Shown piece after piece: positions 1-8,375 of a stretch of DNA of 64,000 nt. Origin of the DNA: Propionivibrio dicarboxylicus (lineage in GTDB: Bacteria; Pseudomonadota; Gammaproteobacteria; Burkholderiales; Rhodocyclaceae); contig CAMDMZ010000005.1 of assembly GCA_945902805.1 (NCBI GenBank), positions 62,001-126,000 on the forward strand, given 5' to 3'. The translations under genes were made by a program, and so were the position numbers. The notes under the pieces are model-generated. The model was not told the origin of the DNA. It ran no database searches and saw only the letters and a program-made list of their open reading frames with translations. Position 1 is the stretch's first letter, and each line of letters starts with the position of its first letter.

Positions 1-1
1 T

Positions 2-541
2 GTGCAGACGGCGGGCAAGGTGCGCATGAGCACGGTCGCCGCACCGCACGAAGGGCTCGGGCTGGATTGCTATGCCTGGTCCAGTTCGCCGCTACGGCGC
101 TATTGCGACCTCGCCAACCAATGGCAACTGATCGCCCATCTGCAAGACGAAAAGCCACCGTTCCCGCCCAAGTCGGCGGACCTGATGGCGGCTTTGCGCG
201 ACTTCGAACTCACCTACGCCGCCTATGCCGAATTCCAGCGCGGCATGGAACGTTACTGGTGCCTGCGCTGGTTGCTGCAGGAAGAGCGCCTCGGCCCGGT
301 GGGCGTCACGGCACGCGTGCTCAAAGAACAACTGGTGCGGCTCGAAGAGGTTCCGCTGGTGCTGCGGTTACTCGATTTGCCGGATTTGTCGATCGCAGCG
401 CGCGGTGCGCGGGTGCGTGTGGCCATCGATAGCATCGATTTATTGGCCGCAGAAGCACGCGCTCGATTCGTCGAATTGCTACCCGAGCCGGGCTCTGATG
501 CGGACTTCAGCGCCGACGGCGAGGACGAGGTGGCGGACTAA
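2..541 (+). CDS. RNB-domain exoribonuclease (RNase II/R type), 3' end only
   Basis: This is the C-terminal part of a gene that begins before the window. The stretch SSPLRRYCDLANQWQLIAHL matches the conserved RNase II/R motif in which an S-P-[IL]-R-R-Y-x-D-L core closes the RNB catalytic domain. Family members degrade RNA 3' to 5' with a metal-dependent active site, but the catalytic aspartates lie outside the window. The last 60 residues are variable and acidic, and I cannot make out a clear S1 domain there. The stop (TAA) lies 9 bp before the next start, so it probably heads or belongs to the downstream tonB-NYN-aroE-mtgA-rrtA run. Whether it is RNase II, RNase R or a shorter VacB-like relative cannot be settled from this fragment. 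Confidence 0.8.
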   Translation: MQTAGKVRMSTVAAPHEGLGLDCYAWSSSPLRRYCDLANQWQLIAHLQDEKPPFPPKSADLMAALRDFELTYAAYAEFQRGMERYWCLRWLLQEERLGPVGVTARVLKEQLVRLEEVPLVLRLLDLPDLSIAARGARVRVAIDSIDLLAAEARARFVELLPEPGSDADFSADGEDEVAD

Positions 542-550
542 AATCCGCAG

Positions 551-1456
551 ATGCCCGTCGCTCTGCGCTTGGCCGGGATTCCCTGGCCGGCTTTTCTTGC
601 CAAAATGGACCCGCCCCGGCGTCACCTGACGCTGGCGCTCGGCCTATCGCTGTTGATCCACGCGGTGTTGCTGTCGATTCACTTCAAGTTGCCCGAGGCG
701 CTGGGCCGCGTTAGCGAGCGCGCGCTGGATGTGATCCTGGTCAATAGCAAGCACGCCACCAAGCCGACCAAGGCGCAGGCCAAGGCGCAAGCCAATCTCG
801 ATGGCGGCGGCAACACGGATGAAGATCGCCGCGCCAAGACGCCGCTGCCACCGTCGCGGCGCGATGCCGAGGGCGACAACCTGAAAGAAGCACAGAAACG
901 CGTCGCTCAACTCGAAGCGCAGGCGCAGCAAATGATGACCCGGCTCGCCAGCGAGAAGACTGTCAGCGCGGACCAGCGCACTAAGGAAACCGTCAGTCAG
1001 CCGGCGCCCACCATGTCGGGTGCCGATTTGGCCAATTCGGCGCTCGCCATTGCCCGCATTGAGGGTCAGATTGCGCGCCAGATGGAAGATTACAACCAGC
1101 GTCCGCGAAAGAAATTCCTCGGCGCGCGGGTCGAGGAATATCGCTTTGCGCAGTATGTCGAGGATTGGCGGCAAAAGATCGAGCGCGTCGGCAACTTGAA
1201 TTACCCGGAGGCCGCGCGTGGCCGGCTTTACGGTAGCCTGGTGCTAACGGTGGTGATCAAGAACACCGGCGAACTGGATCGTGTCGACATCAATCGCTCG
1301 TCCGGCAAGAAGCTGCTCGATGAAGCAGCCAAGCGTATCGTGCAACTCGCCGCGCCCTATGCTGTCTTTCCCGATGCTATCCGGCGCGATACCGATATCA
1401 TCGAAATTACCCGTACCTGGAGCTTCACCAACGCCGACCGCCTGAGTGCGGATTAA
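551..1456 (+). CDS. TonB-family energy transducer-like protein
   Basis: A 301-residue protein with a short cytoplasmic N-terminus, one hydrophobic anchor (around residues 27-43, LTLALGLSLLIHAVLLSI), a long Lys/Ala/Gln-rich periplasmic linker with coiled-coil character, and a C-terminal TonB-like domain (YPEAARGRLYGSLVLTVVI, later a WSFT ending). TonB proteins carry proton-motive-force energy from ExbB/ExbD to outer-membrane receptors; no exbB or exbD is in view. An in-frame ATG at 605 (MDPPRRHL) would remove 18 residues ahead of the anchor and is equally credible, because neither start has a strong Shine-Dalgarno. The same plan occurs in proteins annotated simply as cell-envelope TonB/TolA-like, so partnership with the two receptors in this window is inference. 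Confidence 0.78.
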   Translation: MPVALRLAGIPWPAFLAKMDPPRRHLTLALGLSLLIHAVLLSIHFKLPEALGRVSERALDVILVNSKHATKPTKAQAKAQANLDGGGNTDEDRRAKTPLPPSRRDAEGDNLKEAQKRVAQLEAQAQQMMTRLASEKTVSADQRTKETVSQPAPTMSGADLANSALAIARIEGQIARQMEDYNQRPRKKFLGARVEEYRFAQYVEDWRQKIERVGNLNYPEAARGRLYGSLVLTVVIKNTGELDRVDINRSSGKKLLDEAAKRIVQLAAPYAVFPDAIRRDTDIIEITRTWSFTNADRLSAD

Positions 1457-1464
1457 GGAAAATC

Positions 1465-2625
1465 ATGGCCAAGGAACCTGACGACATCAGCATGGCGCTG
1501 TTCTGCGATTTCGAGAACATTGCCCTCGGCGTGCGCGACGCGCAATACGAGAAATTCGACATCAAGCCGGTGCTGGAGCGCCTGCTGCTCAAGGGCAGCA
1601 TCGTGGTCAAGAAAGCCTATTGCGATTGGGACCGCTACAAGAGCTTCAAGGGCGCGATGCACGAAGCCAACTTCGAGCTGATCGAGATTCCGCACGTACG
1701 GCAATCGGGCAAAAATTCGGCCGATATCCGCATGGTGGTCGACGCGCTCGATCTTTGTTACACCAAGGCCCACGTCAATACTTTTGTCATCATCAGCGGT
1801 GATTCGGATTTCTCGCCACTGGTGTCCAAACTGCGCGAAAACGCCAAGCGCGTGATCGGCGTTGGCGTCAAGCAATCGACCTCCGACTTGCTGATCGCCA
1901 ATTGCGACGAGTTCATTTACGTTGATGACCTGGTGCGCAAACGGCAACGCGACAACCCGGATCGCCAGAACCGAAAACCCGCCGATCCGCAGGAACAGGA
2001 TGCGCGCCGCACCAAAGGCCTGGACATGGCGGTGGCGACGCTGGAGGCCATGTTGGAAGATCGTTCCGAAGACGAAAAGGTTTGGGCCTCCGTGTTGAAA
2101 GAGGCCTTGAAGCGGCGCAATCCGGGCTTCAATGAATCCTACTTTGGCTACAAGAGTTTTGGTGCCTTGCTGGAGGAGGCGCACAAACGCGGCTTGCTTG
2201 AGTTTGGGCGCGATGAAAAGTCCAGCGCCTATGTGAAGCGCCGTGTCGGTGGTCCGTTACCGTCTGCCAACGATATGGGACCGTTAATTGACGACGAAAG
2301 CGCCGTCTCGCCAGCACCGACTTTTTACGCACCCGTGGATGCAGGCGTGGCCACCGCGCCAGTATCGGAAAACCCGGTTGCCGAGATTGCCGAGGCTGCT
2401 GTGGTGGCTGAGGTGGTGCTGGGCAACAAACCCTCACGTTCCCGACGTTCGCGTTCACGCAAGCCGACTTCTGCACCTGCCGCCGCCGCTACGGTTACGA
2501 CGACAACCGCACCGGTCGTTGAGTCGGTCGTGGCGCCGGTCACCGAGATCGCTGTCGTTGCGCCGAAGCCTACCCGCAAACCGCGCCCGCCACGGCGCAA
2601 GAAACCGGAAGTTGCCGCCGAATGA
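1465..2625 (+). CDS. NYN-domain (LabA/DUF88-like) putative RNase with OST-HTH/LOTUS domain
   Basis: A 386-residue protein. Residues about 8-155 form a PIN-like NYN domain: FCDFENIA near the N-terminus, [11 protein letters not shown] in the middle and [11 protein letters not shown] at the third acidic site. These are the aspartates expected to bind metal in NYN nucleases. Residues about 190-265 look like an OST-HTH/LOTUS RNA-binding domain ([15 protein letters not shown]). The last 110 residues are an Ala/Pro/Arg-rich low-complexity tail ending [10 protein letters not shown], suited to nucleic-acid contact. A good Shine-Dalgarno (AAGGA) precedes the ATG. The gene follows an RNB exoribonuclease and tonB and overlaps aroE by 4 bp, so it is likely co-transcribed. 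Its substrate is unknown. One copy of the dispersed 26-bp repeat is translated as AVSPAPTF at the start of the tail. Confidence 0.85.
   Translation: MAKEPDDISMALFCDFENIALGVRDAQYEKFDIKPVLERLLLKGSIVVKKAYCDWDRYKSFKGAMHEANFELIEIPHVRQSGKNSADIRMVVDALDLCYTKAHVNTFVIISGDSDFSPLVSKLRENAKRVIGVGVKQSTSDLLIANCDEFIYVDDLVRKRQRDNPDRQNRKPADPQEQDARRTKGLDMAVATLEAMLEDRSEDEKVWASVLKEALKRRNPGFNESYFGYKSFGALLEEAHKRGLLEFGRDEKSSAYVKRRVGGPLPSANDMGPLIDDESAVSPAPTFYAPVDAGVATAPVSENPVAEIAEAAVVAEVVLGNKPSRSRRSRSRKPTSAPAAAATVTTTTAPVVESVVAPVTEIAVVAPKPTRKPRPPRRKKPEVAAE
2301..2326 (+). repeat. dispersed 26-bp repeat, copy 1 (consensus)
   Basis: Exact copy of the consensus: 5' half CGCCGTCTCGCC, 3' half AGCACCGACTTTTT. It lies inside the NYN gene and reads in frame as AVSPAPTF at the boundary between the OST-HTH domain and the low-complexity tail. 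Identical to copy 12 some 57 kb away. Confidence 0.85.
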
Positions 2626-3455
2626 GCGATCGCTACGCGGTTTTTGGCAACCCGATCGGCCATAGCAAATCCCCGCGCATCCATGCCTTATTCGCTGCCC
2701 AAACCGGGCAGGACATCAGCTACGAAGCCATCCTGGCGCCGCGCGAGGATTTTGCGGGCACGGTCGAGCGCTTCATTCTGCGTGGTGGCAAGGGTGCCAA
2801 TGTCACGGTACCGTTCAAGGAAGAGGCCTTCAAGCTTGCCACGCACTTGACGGCGCGCGCCCAGGCAGCCGGCGCGGTGAATACCCTCAATTTCATGGAC
2901 GATGGAATCACCGGCGATAACACCGACGGTGCCGGTCTGGTGCGAGACCTGAAAGCCAATCTCGGCTGCGATCCGGTCGGTCGCCGCATCTTGTTGCTGG
3001 GTGCTGGCGGTGCAGCGCGTGGCGCGATCCTGCCGTTGTTGCTGGAGCAGCCGGCGGAATTGTTGATCGCCAATCGTACTGAAGAAAAGGCCGCGCGTCT
3101 GGCGTTTGAGTTTGCCCGACTGCCGGGCTGCGCCGTGGCGGTGAAACCGGACAGTCTTGCCTTCGGCGACCTGGCCAGACGCCAGTTCGACCTGGTCATC
3201 AACGCCACGTCAGCCGGCCTTGATGACGCCGCTTTGCCACTACCGGATTCGATTTTCGCGCCACGTTGCGTCGCCTACGAAATGCTCTATGGCCGCGAAA
3301 CCGCCTTCATGCGCCAGGCGCGTGAGGCGCACGCGCGGGTCGCCGATGGCCTTGGTATGTTGGTCGAACAGGCGGCCGAAGCCTTTTTCGTCTGGCGTGG
3401 TATTCGTCCGCACACTGCACCGGTGCTGCTGGAAATGCGTCCGCCACAAGCATGA
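2622..3455 (+). CDS. aroE: shikimate dehydrogenase (NADP+)
   Basis: Reduces 3-dehydroshikimate to shikimate with NADPH, step four of the shikimate pathway to aromatic amino acids. The 277-residue length is normal. Visible signatures are the substrate-binding SKSP near residue 15, [11 protein letters not shown] with the catalytic lysine near residue 65, the nucleotide-binding loop GAGGAARG and the NATSAG motif. Its ATG overlaps the stop of the NYN gene (ATGA), and its own stop overlaps the mtgA start in the same way, which implies translational coupling in one operon. The aroE-mtgA pairing is common in betaproteobacteria. Confidence 0.96.
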   Translation: MSDRYAVFGNPIGHSKSPRIHALFAAQTGQDISYEAILAPREDFAGTVERFILRGGKGANVTVPFKEEAFKLATHLTARAQAAGAVNTLNFMDDGITGDNTDGAGLVRDLKANLGCDPVGRRILLLGAGGAARGAILPLLLEQPAELLIANRTEEKAARLAFEFARLPGCAVAVKPDSLAFGDLARRQFDLVINATSAGLDDAALPLPDSIFAPRCVAYEMLYGRETAFMRQAREAHARVADGLGMLVEQAAEAFFVWRGIRPHTAPVLLEMRPPQA

Positions 3456-4150
3456 GGCATCCTGCTCCGCGTTGGCTCAAGCTGGGTTTGGGCGGATTTT
3501 TTCTGCTCGTGCTGATCTGGCAGGGTTGGTACTTGGGCTGGGTGTTGTGGTGGAAGTGGGTCGACCCGGGCATCACCAGTTTTCAGAGCCAACGCCTCAG
3601 TGAACTGCGGGATAAGAATCCGCAAGCCGAGTTGAAGCATCAGTGGCTGCCGTACGCCAAGATTTCGGTCCAGCTGAAGCGTGCCGTGGTGGCCGCAGAG
3701 GACGACAAGTTCGTCGATCATGAAGGCTTCGACTGGGAAGGCATCCAGAAAGCCATCGAGAAAAACCAGAAGAAGGGCAAGGTGGTGGCTGGTGGCTCGA
3801 CCATCAGCCAGCAATTGGCGAAGAATCTTCTGCTGTCGCCGAACAAGACCGTGCTGCGCAAGGGTGAAGAGGCCATCATTACGCTGTGGCTTGAACTTCT
3901 GTGGGACAAGCAGCGCATCCTCGAGGTTTATTTGAACGTAGTGGAGTGGGGTGAAGGCGTATTCGGCGCCGAGGCGGCGGCGCGGCGTTACTTCAATACC
4001 GGCGCCGCCCAGCTTTCGGCCGAACAGGCGGCCCGCCTCGCCGTGCTCTTGCCGGCGCCGCGTCGCTACGAGAAAAGCCCGCATTCAGCCTATCTTAACG
4101 GCCGCACGCAACTGATTCTGGGGCGGATGCGCTACGCAGACGTGCCTTGA
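3452..4150 (+). CDS. mtgA: monofunctional biosynthetic peptidoglycan transglycosylase
   Basis: Polymerises lipid II into glycan strands at the outer face of the inner membrane. The 232-residue protein has one N-terminal membrane anchor (about residues 11-33) and a single GT51 domain. Expected motifs are present: [13 protein letters not shown] with the catalytic glutamate, [13 protein letters not shown], and the following [14 protein letters not shown] helix. No transpeptidase domain follows, which separates it from class A penicillin-binding proteins. It overlaps aroE upstream and the rhombosortase downstream by 4 bp each. Confidence 0.95.
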   Translation: MRHPAPRWLKLGLGGFFLLVLIWQGWYLGWVLWWKWVDPGITSFQSQRLSELRDKNPQAELKHQWLPYAKISVQLKRAVVAAEDDKFVDHEGFDWEGIQKAIEKNQKKGKVVAGGSTISQQLAKNLLLSPNKTVLRKGEEAIITLWLELLWDKQRILEVYLNVVEWGEGVFGAEAAARRYFNTGAAQLSAEQAARLAVLLPAPRRYEKSPHSAYLNGRTQLILGRMRYADVP

Positions 4151-4731
4151 CGCGCTACCGCGCACTGCTGGTTGTCTGCCTGGTGGCGACCTTGGCCAGT
4201 CTGCTGCCGCCAGGTTTCAGCAGCTGGCTCATCTGGCGGATCGATGCGCCAGTGGTAGAGATCTGGCGCTGGCTGAGCGCCCATTTCGTGCATCTGAGTG
4301 CCGGCCATCTATTGTTGAATCTGGCTGCGTTGATAACACTGGCCGTGCTGGCGGAAATGTTGCCGGCGATAGCCCGGCGGCCGAGGCACTCCTGGTTGGC
4401 GCCGGCTGGTCTGTCCTTGGTTGTGATCGATATCGGCCTGGCCTGGGGATGGTTTCCGATCCAGTGGTATGCGGGCCTGTCTGGCGTCTTGCATGGATTG
4501 TTCGCCTGGCTGGCGCTGGCGCTAGTGCTTGGAGAGAGGCCACCGCGCCTCCGTCTTTTGGCGTTGGCACTCTATCTTGGTGGGCTGGCCAAAGCGATCC
4601 ACGACCTGCAAACGCCGGTCGGTGCCGTGGGTTGGCTGGGCGTGCCGTTGGCCACGCCCGCTCACATGCTGGGTTATCTGGGGGGTACCCTGTGGGCCTT
4701 CGTCGTGTGGGGCCGTGACCGTTGGCGGTAA
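4147..4731 (+). CDS. rrtA: rhombosortase (rhomboid-family intramembrane serine protease)
   Basis: A 194-residue polytopic membrane protein with about six hydrophobic segments. Rhomboid signatures are HFVHLSAGHLLLNL in the second segment, the catalytic serine in GLSGVLHG, and a late histidine in PAHMLGYLGG, giving a plausible Ser-His dyad. The short length and GLSGVLHG box fit rhombosortases, which process proteins carrying a C-terminal GlyGly-CTERM tail. The start is a TTG whose last two bases belong to the TGA of mtgA, so translation is probably coupled. The next gene, convergent and overlapping by 58 bp, encodes a subtilase with just such a tail. Assignment as rhombosortase rather than generic rhomboid rests on that pairing. 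Confidence 0.85.
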   Translation: MTRYRALLVVCLVATLASLLPPGFSSWLIWRIDAPVVEIWRWLSAHFVHLSAGHLLLNLAALITLAVLAEMLPAIARRPRHSWLAPAGLSLVVIDIGLAWGWFPIQWYAGLSGVLHGLFAWLALALVLGERPPRLRLLALALYLGGLAKAIHDLQTPVGAVGWLGVPLATPAHMLGYLGGTLWAFVVWGRDRWR

Positions 4732-6548
4732 ATCAGGCTCGCCAGCAGCAGTAGCCCCAGTCCGGCAAACCCATCCAGGGCGCCACCCCCACCACTATCA
4801 CCGGACGGAGTTGCGGCCCCTGCCACGGTCAGTGCCACGACTGAACTTGCGACTTCACCCGCATCATCGACGACGCGCAAGCGAATTCGATACGTACCGC
4901 CGTAGGGTGCGATGAGGCTAACCAGGCTGCCGGTGCCTTCGACGCGGGCTCCCTCTGGCGCCGAGATCACCGTCCAGTCCCAGGTGACGATCGCATGTCC
5001 GGTCAGCGTCTGGCTACCGGAGCCGTCAAGTCGGATGGTGGCGCCCGCCGTCAAGGGATCGCGGGCGACGATGGCGGCGCTGGGCAAGGCAACGGCGGCC
5101 AAGGCACTGGCCGCGTTCAACATGCCGGCGCCACAGGTGGCGGTGGTGCAGTTGCACTGGGCATCCTGATTGGTCATCGGGCAATCGGATAAGCCGGCTT
5201 CTTTCGGAAAGGCGGTGGCGCTGCTCTTGATCCGGTCGATGACCTTGGCTGGCGTCAGGGCTTCATTCATGTCGAACATCAAGGCCGCCGTAGCCGCCGC
5301 CAAAGGCGCCGAGAAACTGGTGCCGTAGTTGGTATGCAGAGGCGTCGAGTAGGTGTTCTCGCCGGGCGCCGTGACGCCGTCATTGAGTGTCGTGATTAGC
5401 GAAAACAGGCATGGCTCGCCGACGCCGACGTTGACGCAATTGCCTGCCGGCGCGCTGATGCCGACTTCCGGGCCAAAACTGCTGTAGCCGACCTTGGTGC
5501 CAACGTGGCGCAAACCTGCCACGCCCAGCACGCCAGGGCAGTTGGCCGGCGATTCGACCGGACCGTCCGAATTTCCAGCGGCGGCCACGATCAGTACACC
5601 TTTTGCCGTCACGGCACTAATGGCATCGGTATAGGTGGGTTCGCAGGCACCGGCTGCACTCAGGCTGAGATTGATCACCCGTGCCGGCGTCTGGTTTTCC
5701 GGCACGCCGGGCACGGTCAGACCGGCGGCCCAGCGCATGGCGGCGATGATGTCCGAGTCGTAGCCACCGCATTTGCCGAGTACGCGCAGCGCCAGCAAGC
5801 GAATATTCCAGCCGGCACCGGCAATCCCGATCGCGTTGTCCGTGGCGGCCGCGATCAAGCCACTAACGCGCGTGCCGTGCCAGGAGCTTGTTGTATTGTC
5901 GGCTAGCGCATCGGCGCCGCAGATGTCGATCAGCGCCGCGTTGCTGCGGTCGTTGGCATCGATGTAATCGCCGGGATCGGAATAATCAGCATCGCGACCA
6001 TTGCCATCGGAGCCCAATGCGGCGTCGGCGATAAAGTCATAGCCACCAACGATCTTGCCGGCGAGATCGGGGTGATCGCGGCGAACGCCCGTATCGATGA
6101 CGGCAACCAGGGTGCCATTGGTGCCGATGGCGCCTTTAGAGCGATCCCAGGCCGATACCATATTGATTGCCGCTGCTTCAGTCGATTGCAAATACCACTG
6201 GCTGGAAAACAGCGCGTCATTGGGTAAGGTACGCGCCAAGCGCCGTCGATCGGGAACGGCATATTCAACCTCTGGCTCGCGCGCCAGGCGACTGGCCAAA
6301 GCCTGCGAATCCAGATCCTTGCTGCGTAGTACCTCCATACCCGGTGCCGGGCCTGACATGGCTTGCAAACGCAGCCCTGTACGCTGAGCGAGGGTGGGTG
6401 ACATGCCGGTGGCTGCGGCCTGGCGCAGCACATTGTCACCGCTGCGGTACTTGACGATCACGCGGCCGCTTTCGCCGCTGGCCGCCAGAGTGTGCGTGCT
6501 CACCGTCAGCAGGGCCAGACAACCAATGCTTGCAAGTGTCTTCAACAT
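4674..6548 (-). CDS. secreted S8 (subtilisin-like) protease with GlyGly-CTERM tail
   Basis: A preproprotease of about 624 residues. It has a Sec signal peptide (MLKTLASIGCLALLTVSTHT) and an I9-like propeptide ending near EYAVPDRRR. The catalytic domain carries Asp in VIDTGVRRDHPD (about residue 148), His in SSWHGTRVSG (about 223) and Ser in GTSFSAPLAAA (about 410). A PKD/Ig-like beta domain follows. The protein ends with SGGGGALDG, a hydrophobic helix and a basic tail, the three-part GlyGly-CTERM signal removed by rhombosortase. I chose the ATG at 6548 because AAGGGAAG sits 7 bases upstream; an ATG at 6566 overlapping the upstream lipoprotein stop is the alternative. The 3' end lies antisense to rrtA. 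Probably secreted by type II secretion, as is usual for this tail (family knowledge). Confidence 0.9.
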   Translation of the reverse strand: MLKTLASIGCLALLTVSTHTLAASGESGRVIVKYRSGDNVLRQAAATGMSPTLAQRTGLRLQAMSGPAPGMEVLRSKDLDSQALASRLAREPEVEYAVPDRRRLARTLPNDALFSSQWYLQSTEAAAINMVSAWDRSKGAIGTNGTLVAVIDTGVRRDHPDLAGKIVGGYDFIADAALGSDGNGRDADYSDPGDYIDANDRSNAALIDICGADALADNTTSSWHGTRVSGLIAAATDNAIGIAGAGWNIRLLALRVLGKCGGYDSDIIAAMRWAAGLTVPGVPENQTPARVINLSLSAAGACEPTYTDAISAVTAKGVLIVAAAGNSDGPVESPANCPGVLGVAGLRHVGTKVGYSSFGPEVGISAPAGNCVNVGVGEPCLFSLITTLNDGVTAPGENTYSTPLHTNYGTSFSAPLAAATAALMFDMNEALTPAKVIDRIKSSATAFPKEAGLSDCPMTNQDAQCNCTTATCGAGMLNAASALAAVALPSAAIVARDPLTAGATIRLDGSGSQTLTGHAIVTWDWTVISAPEGARVEGTGSLVSLIAPYGGTYRIRLRVVDDAGEVASSVVALTVAGAATPSGDSGGGGALDGFAGLGLLLLASLIYRQRSRPHTTKAHRVPPR

Positions 6549-6562
6549 GGTCGAACTTCCCT

Positions 6563-6889
6563 TCATGGTCGAGTCTTCATATCGTCCCGCGTCACAGAAA
6601 CGACGTCTGCTCTGGCGGCGATGGCCAACAGCGCACGTTCGCAACGCGTGTCATCTGACGTACAGGATAGGCGGTAGGAATGGGTCGTCGGCGAGACAGC
6701 ACTTTGATATGTAACGTTGGCCGCGCTCGACACGGTGAGGCTGGTCAACAAGCCCGCCGAATCGCCATTCACCGCTGTGCGGAACCCAATCATGACGCGC
6801 GTTAGTGACACCTCGGGGCTAACGCCCATAGGCGCACAAGCGGCTAAGGCGCTTGCGGTTGTCAGACAGAGCAGCGGCAGAAAATTCAA
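6563..6889 (-). CDS. small lipoprotein upstream of the S8 protease (possible propeptide-like protein)
   Basis: A 108-residue lipoprotein with a clear lipobox (LAAC at residues 15-18) after a short hydrophobic signal. I do not recognise a family with certainty. The mature part contains LTRVMIGFR, a short variable region, then THSYRLSC and a final ARADVVSVTRDDM. The pattern of a beta strand, helix, and a terminal V-x-x-V-x-x-D resembles the fold of inhibitor-I9/subtilisin propeptides, so it could be a detached chaperone or inhibitor of the protease that follows. Its TGA overlaps an ATG of the protease frame, suggesting coupled translation. The function is inference. Confidence 0.6.
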   Translation of the reverse strand: MNFLPLLCLTTASALAACAPMGVSPEVSLTRVMIGFRTAVNGDSAGLLTSLTVSSAANVTYQSAVSPTTHSYRLSCTSDDTRCERALLAIAARADVVSVTRDDMKTRP

Positions 6890-6958
6890 TGTTCAAGGCC
6901 CGTAAAATTTTGCGCGGTGCCCGAAGCGGACACCTGCGAAGCATAGAATACTCGCTCC

Positions 6959-8338
6959 ATGAGCGAGCTGATCGATACTCCAGACACCGACGATGCCGAG
7001 GCGCGCCAACGCGCCGAAGAGCAGGAAATGTTGCGTCTGGTCGAGGAGTTGCTGGAACAGAAAAACTTCATCGAATTGCGCGCCCGCTTGGCGCCGATGG
7101 CTCCCGAATCGGTCGCCCGCATCCTCGAAGCCTTGCCGCCGGACGAGAGCCTGCTGGTCTGGGAACTGCTCGGCAAGGAACACAGCGAGGAGATTCTCGA
7201 TGAGCTTTCCGACGCTCTGCAGGAATCCCTCGAGGAATCGCCCGAACTCCCCGGCGAGGCAAGTTTCGGTGAGGTGCCGGGTGTAGTTCCCGCTACCGAA
7301 AGCACGCCGCGCAAGCCGGTGATGATCAATGCCTTCGAACTGCAAGGCGGCCGTCTGCGCCAGATCCAGATCGACAGCAAGGAAGACCTCGCCGCCACCA
7401 AACCGATCTGGGTCGACCTGCTTGCTCCGTCGCGCGAAGAGCGGCAGTGGATCGCCGATATCTTCGATTTGAAACTGCCGGATGCCGACGACCTCACCGA
7501 TCTGGAAGAATCGGCCCGCTTCTACTTCGAAGATGATGACGGCAGCGGTGACGTGCATTTGCACTCGGATTTCCTGCTCGACAAGGAAGATGAATCCCGC
7601 AATGTGCCGGTTGCCTTCGTTCTGCACAACAACATCTTGTTCTCGATGCGCGATGAGGAACTGCCGGTCTTCCGCCTGCAACGTTTGCGTGCCCGGATTC
7701 AGCCCGGTTACGTCTCCGAGGGCAAGGATGTCCTGATCGACCTCTACGGCGCCGACGTCGAATACTCCGCCGATGCGCTGGAAGACGTCTATGCCGATCT
7801 GGAAAAGGTCGGCCGCACCGTGCTCACGCCGCATGTCAGTGATGACCAGGCAGCTGAAGTGCTGTCCGAGATTGCCCAGCAGGAAGATTTGAACGGCCGC
7901 ATCCGGCGCAATGTGCTGGATACCCGGCGGGCACTGTCCTTCCTCATGCGCGGCCGGCTGCTGTCATCCGATCAGCACGACGATGCGCGCCAGATCCTGC
8001 GCGACATCGACTCGCTGGACGGCCACACCAGTTTCCTCTTCGGGAAGATCAACTTCCTGATGGATGCTACGGTCGGCTTCATCAATATCAACCAGAACAA
8101 GCGGGTGTCCAAGCTGACGACGATCGGTGTGGTGTTCACGCCGATCAACATCATCGCCGGCATTGGCGGCATGTCCGAGTTCTCGATGATGACCCAGGGC
8201 GTACCCTGGCCGCTGGCGTATGGCGGCTTTCTCGGTGCCATGATCTTCATGGGTTTCACCACCTACCATGCGCTGCGCTTCTTCGAGCGGCGCAAGAGCG
8301 CGCAATTGCTGGCCGCGAGGCGACGCAAGGAAGGCTGA
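6959..8338 (+). CDS. CorA-family divalent cation transporter with MgtE-like N-terminal domain
   Basis: A 459-residue protein. Residues about 15-95 resemble the helical MgtE N-domain, with EEQEMLRLVEELLEQ and ARLAPMAPESVARILEALPP. Residues about 120-390 are a CorA-type cytoplasmic domain with the long stalk helix ending FLFGKINFLMDATVGF, followed by two C-terminal membrane helices and a basic tail RRRKEG. CorA proteins are pentameric Mg2+/Co2+ channels. The normally invariant GMN selectivity motif after the first membrane helix here reads GMS (Ser about 406, in GGMSEFSMM). That may alter ion choice or mark a subfamily. It runs divergently from the protease pair, and its stop codon directly abuts repeat copy 2. 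Confidence 0.87.
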   Translation: MSELIDTPDTDDAEARQRAEEQEMLRLVEELLEQKNFIELRARLAPMAPESVARILEALPPDESLLVWELLGKEHSEEILDELSDALQESLEESPELPGEASFGEVPGVVPATESTPRKPVMINAFELQGGRLRQIQIDSKEDLAATKPIWVDLLAPSREERQWIADIFDLKLPDADDLTDLEESARFYFEDDDGSGDVHLHSDFLLDKEDESRNVPVAFVLHNNILFSMRDEELPVFRLQRLRARIQPGYVSEGKDVLIDLYGADVEYSADALEDVYADLEKVGRTVLTPHVSDDQAAEVLSEIAQQEDLNGRIRRNVLDTRRALSFLMRGRLLSSDQHDDARQILRDIDSLDGHTSFLFGKINFLMDATVGFININQNKRVSKLTTIGVVFTPINIIAGIGGMSEFSMMTQGVPWPLAYGGFLGAMIFMGFTTYHALRFFERRKSAQLLAARRRKEG

Positions 8339-8362
8339 AAAGTCGGCGCTGGCGATACGGCG
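8338..8362 (-). repeat. dispersed repeat, copy 2
   Basis: Minus-orientation copy reading CGCCGTATCGCC then AGCGCCGACTTTT on the minus strand. On the plus strand its A-tract begins at the last base of the corA stop codon, TGA followed by AAAGTCGG. Confidence 0.8.
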
Positions 8363-8375
8363 CCAAATTCCCGTA

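Noticed and set aside
1453-2184. Long minus-strand frames opposite the NYN gene and similar frames opposite chpA (21857-23263) and the YfiR-linked kinase (61440-63038)
   Set aside because: They mirror codon bias of the sense gene in high-G+C DNA, have no motifs and contradict strongly conserved sense proteins.
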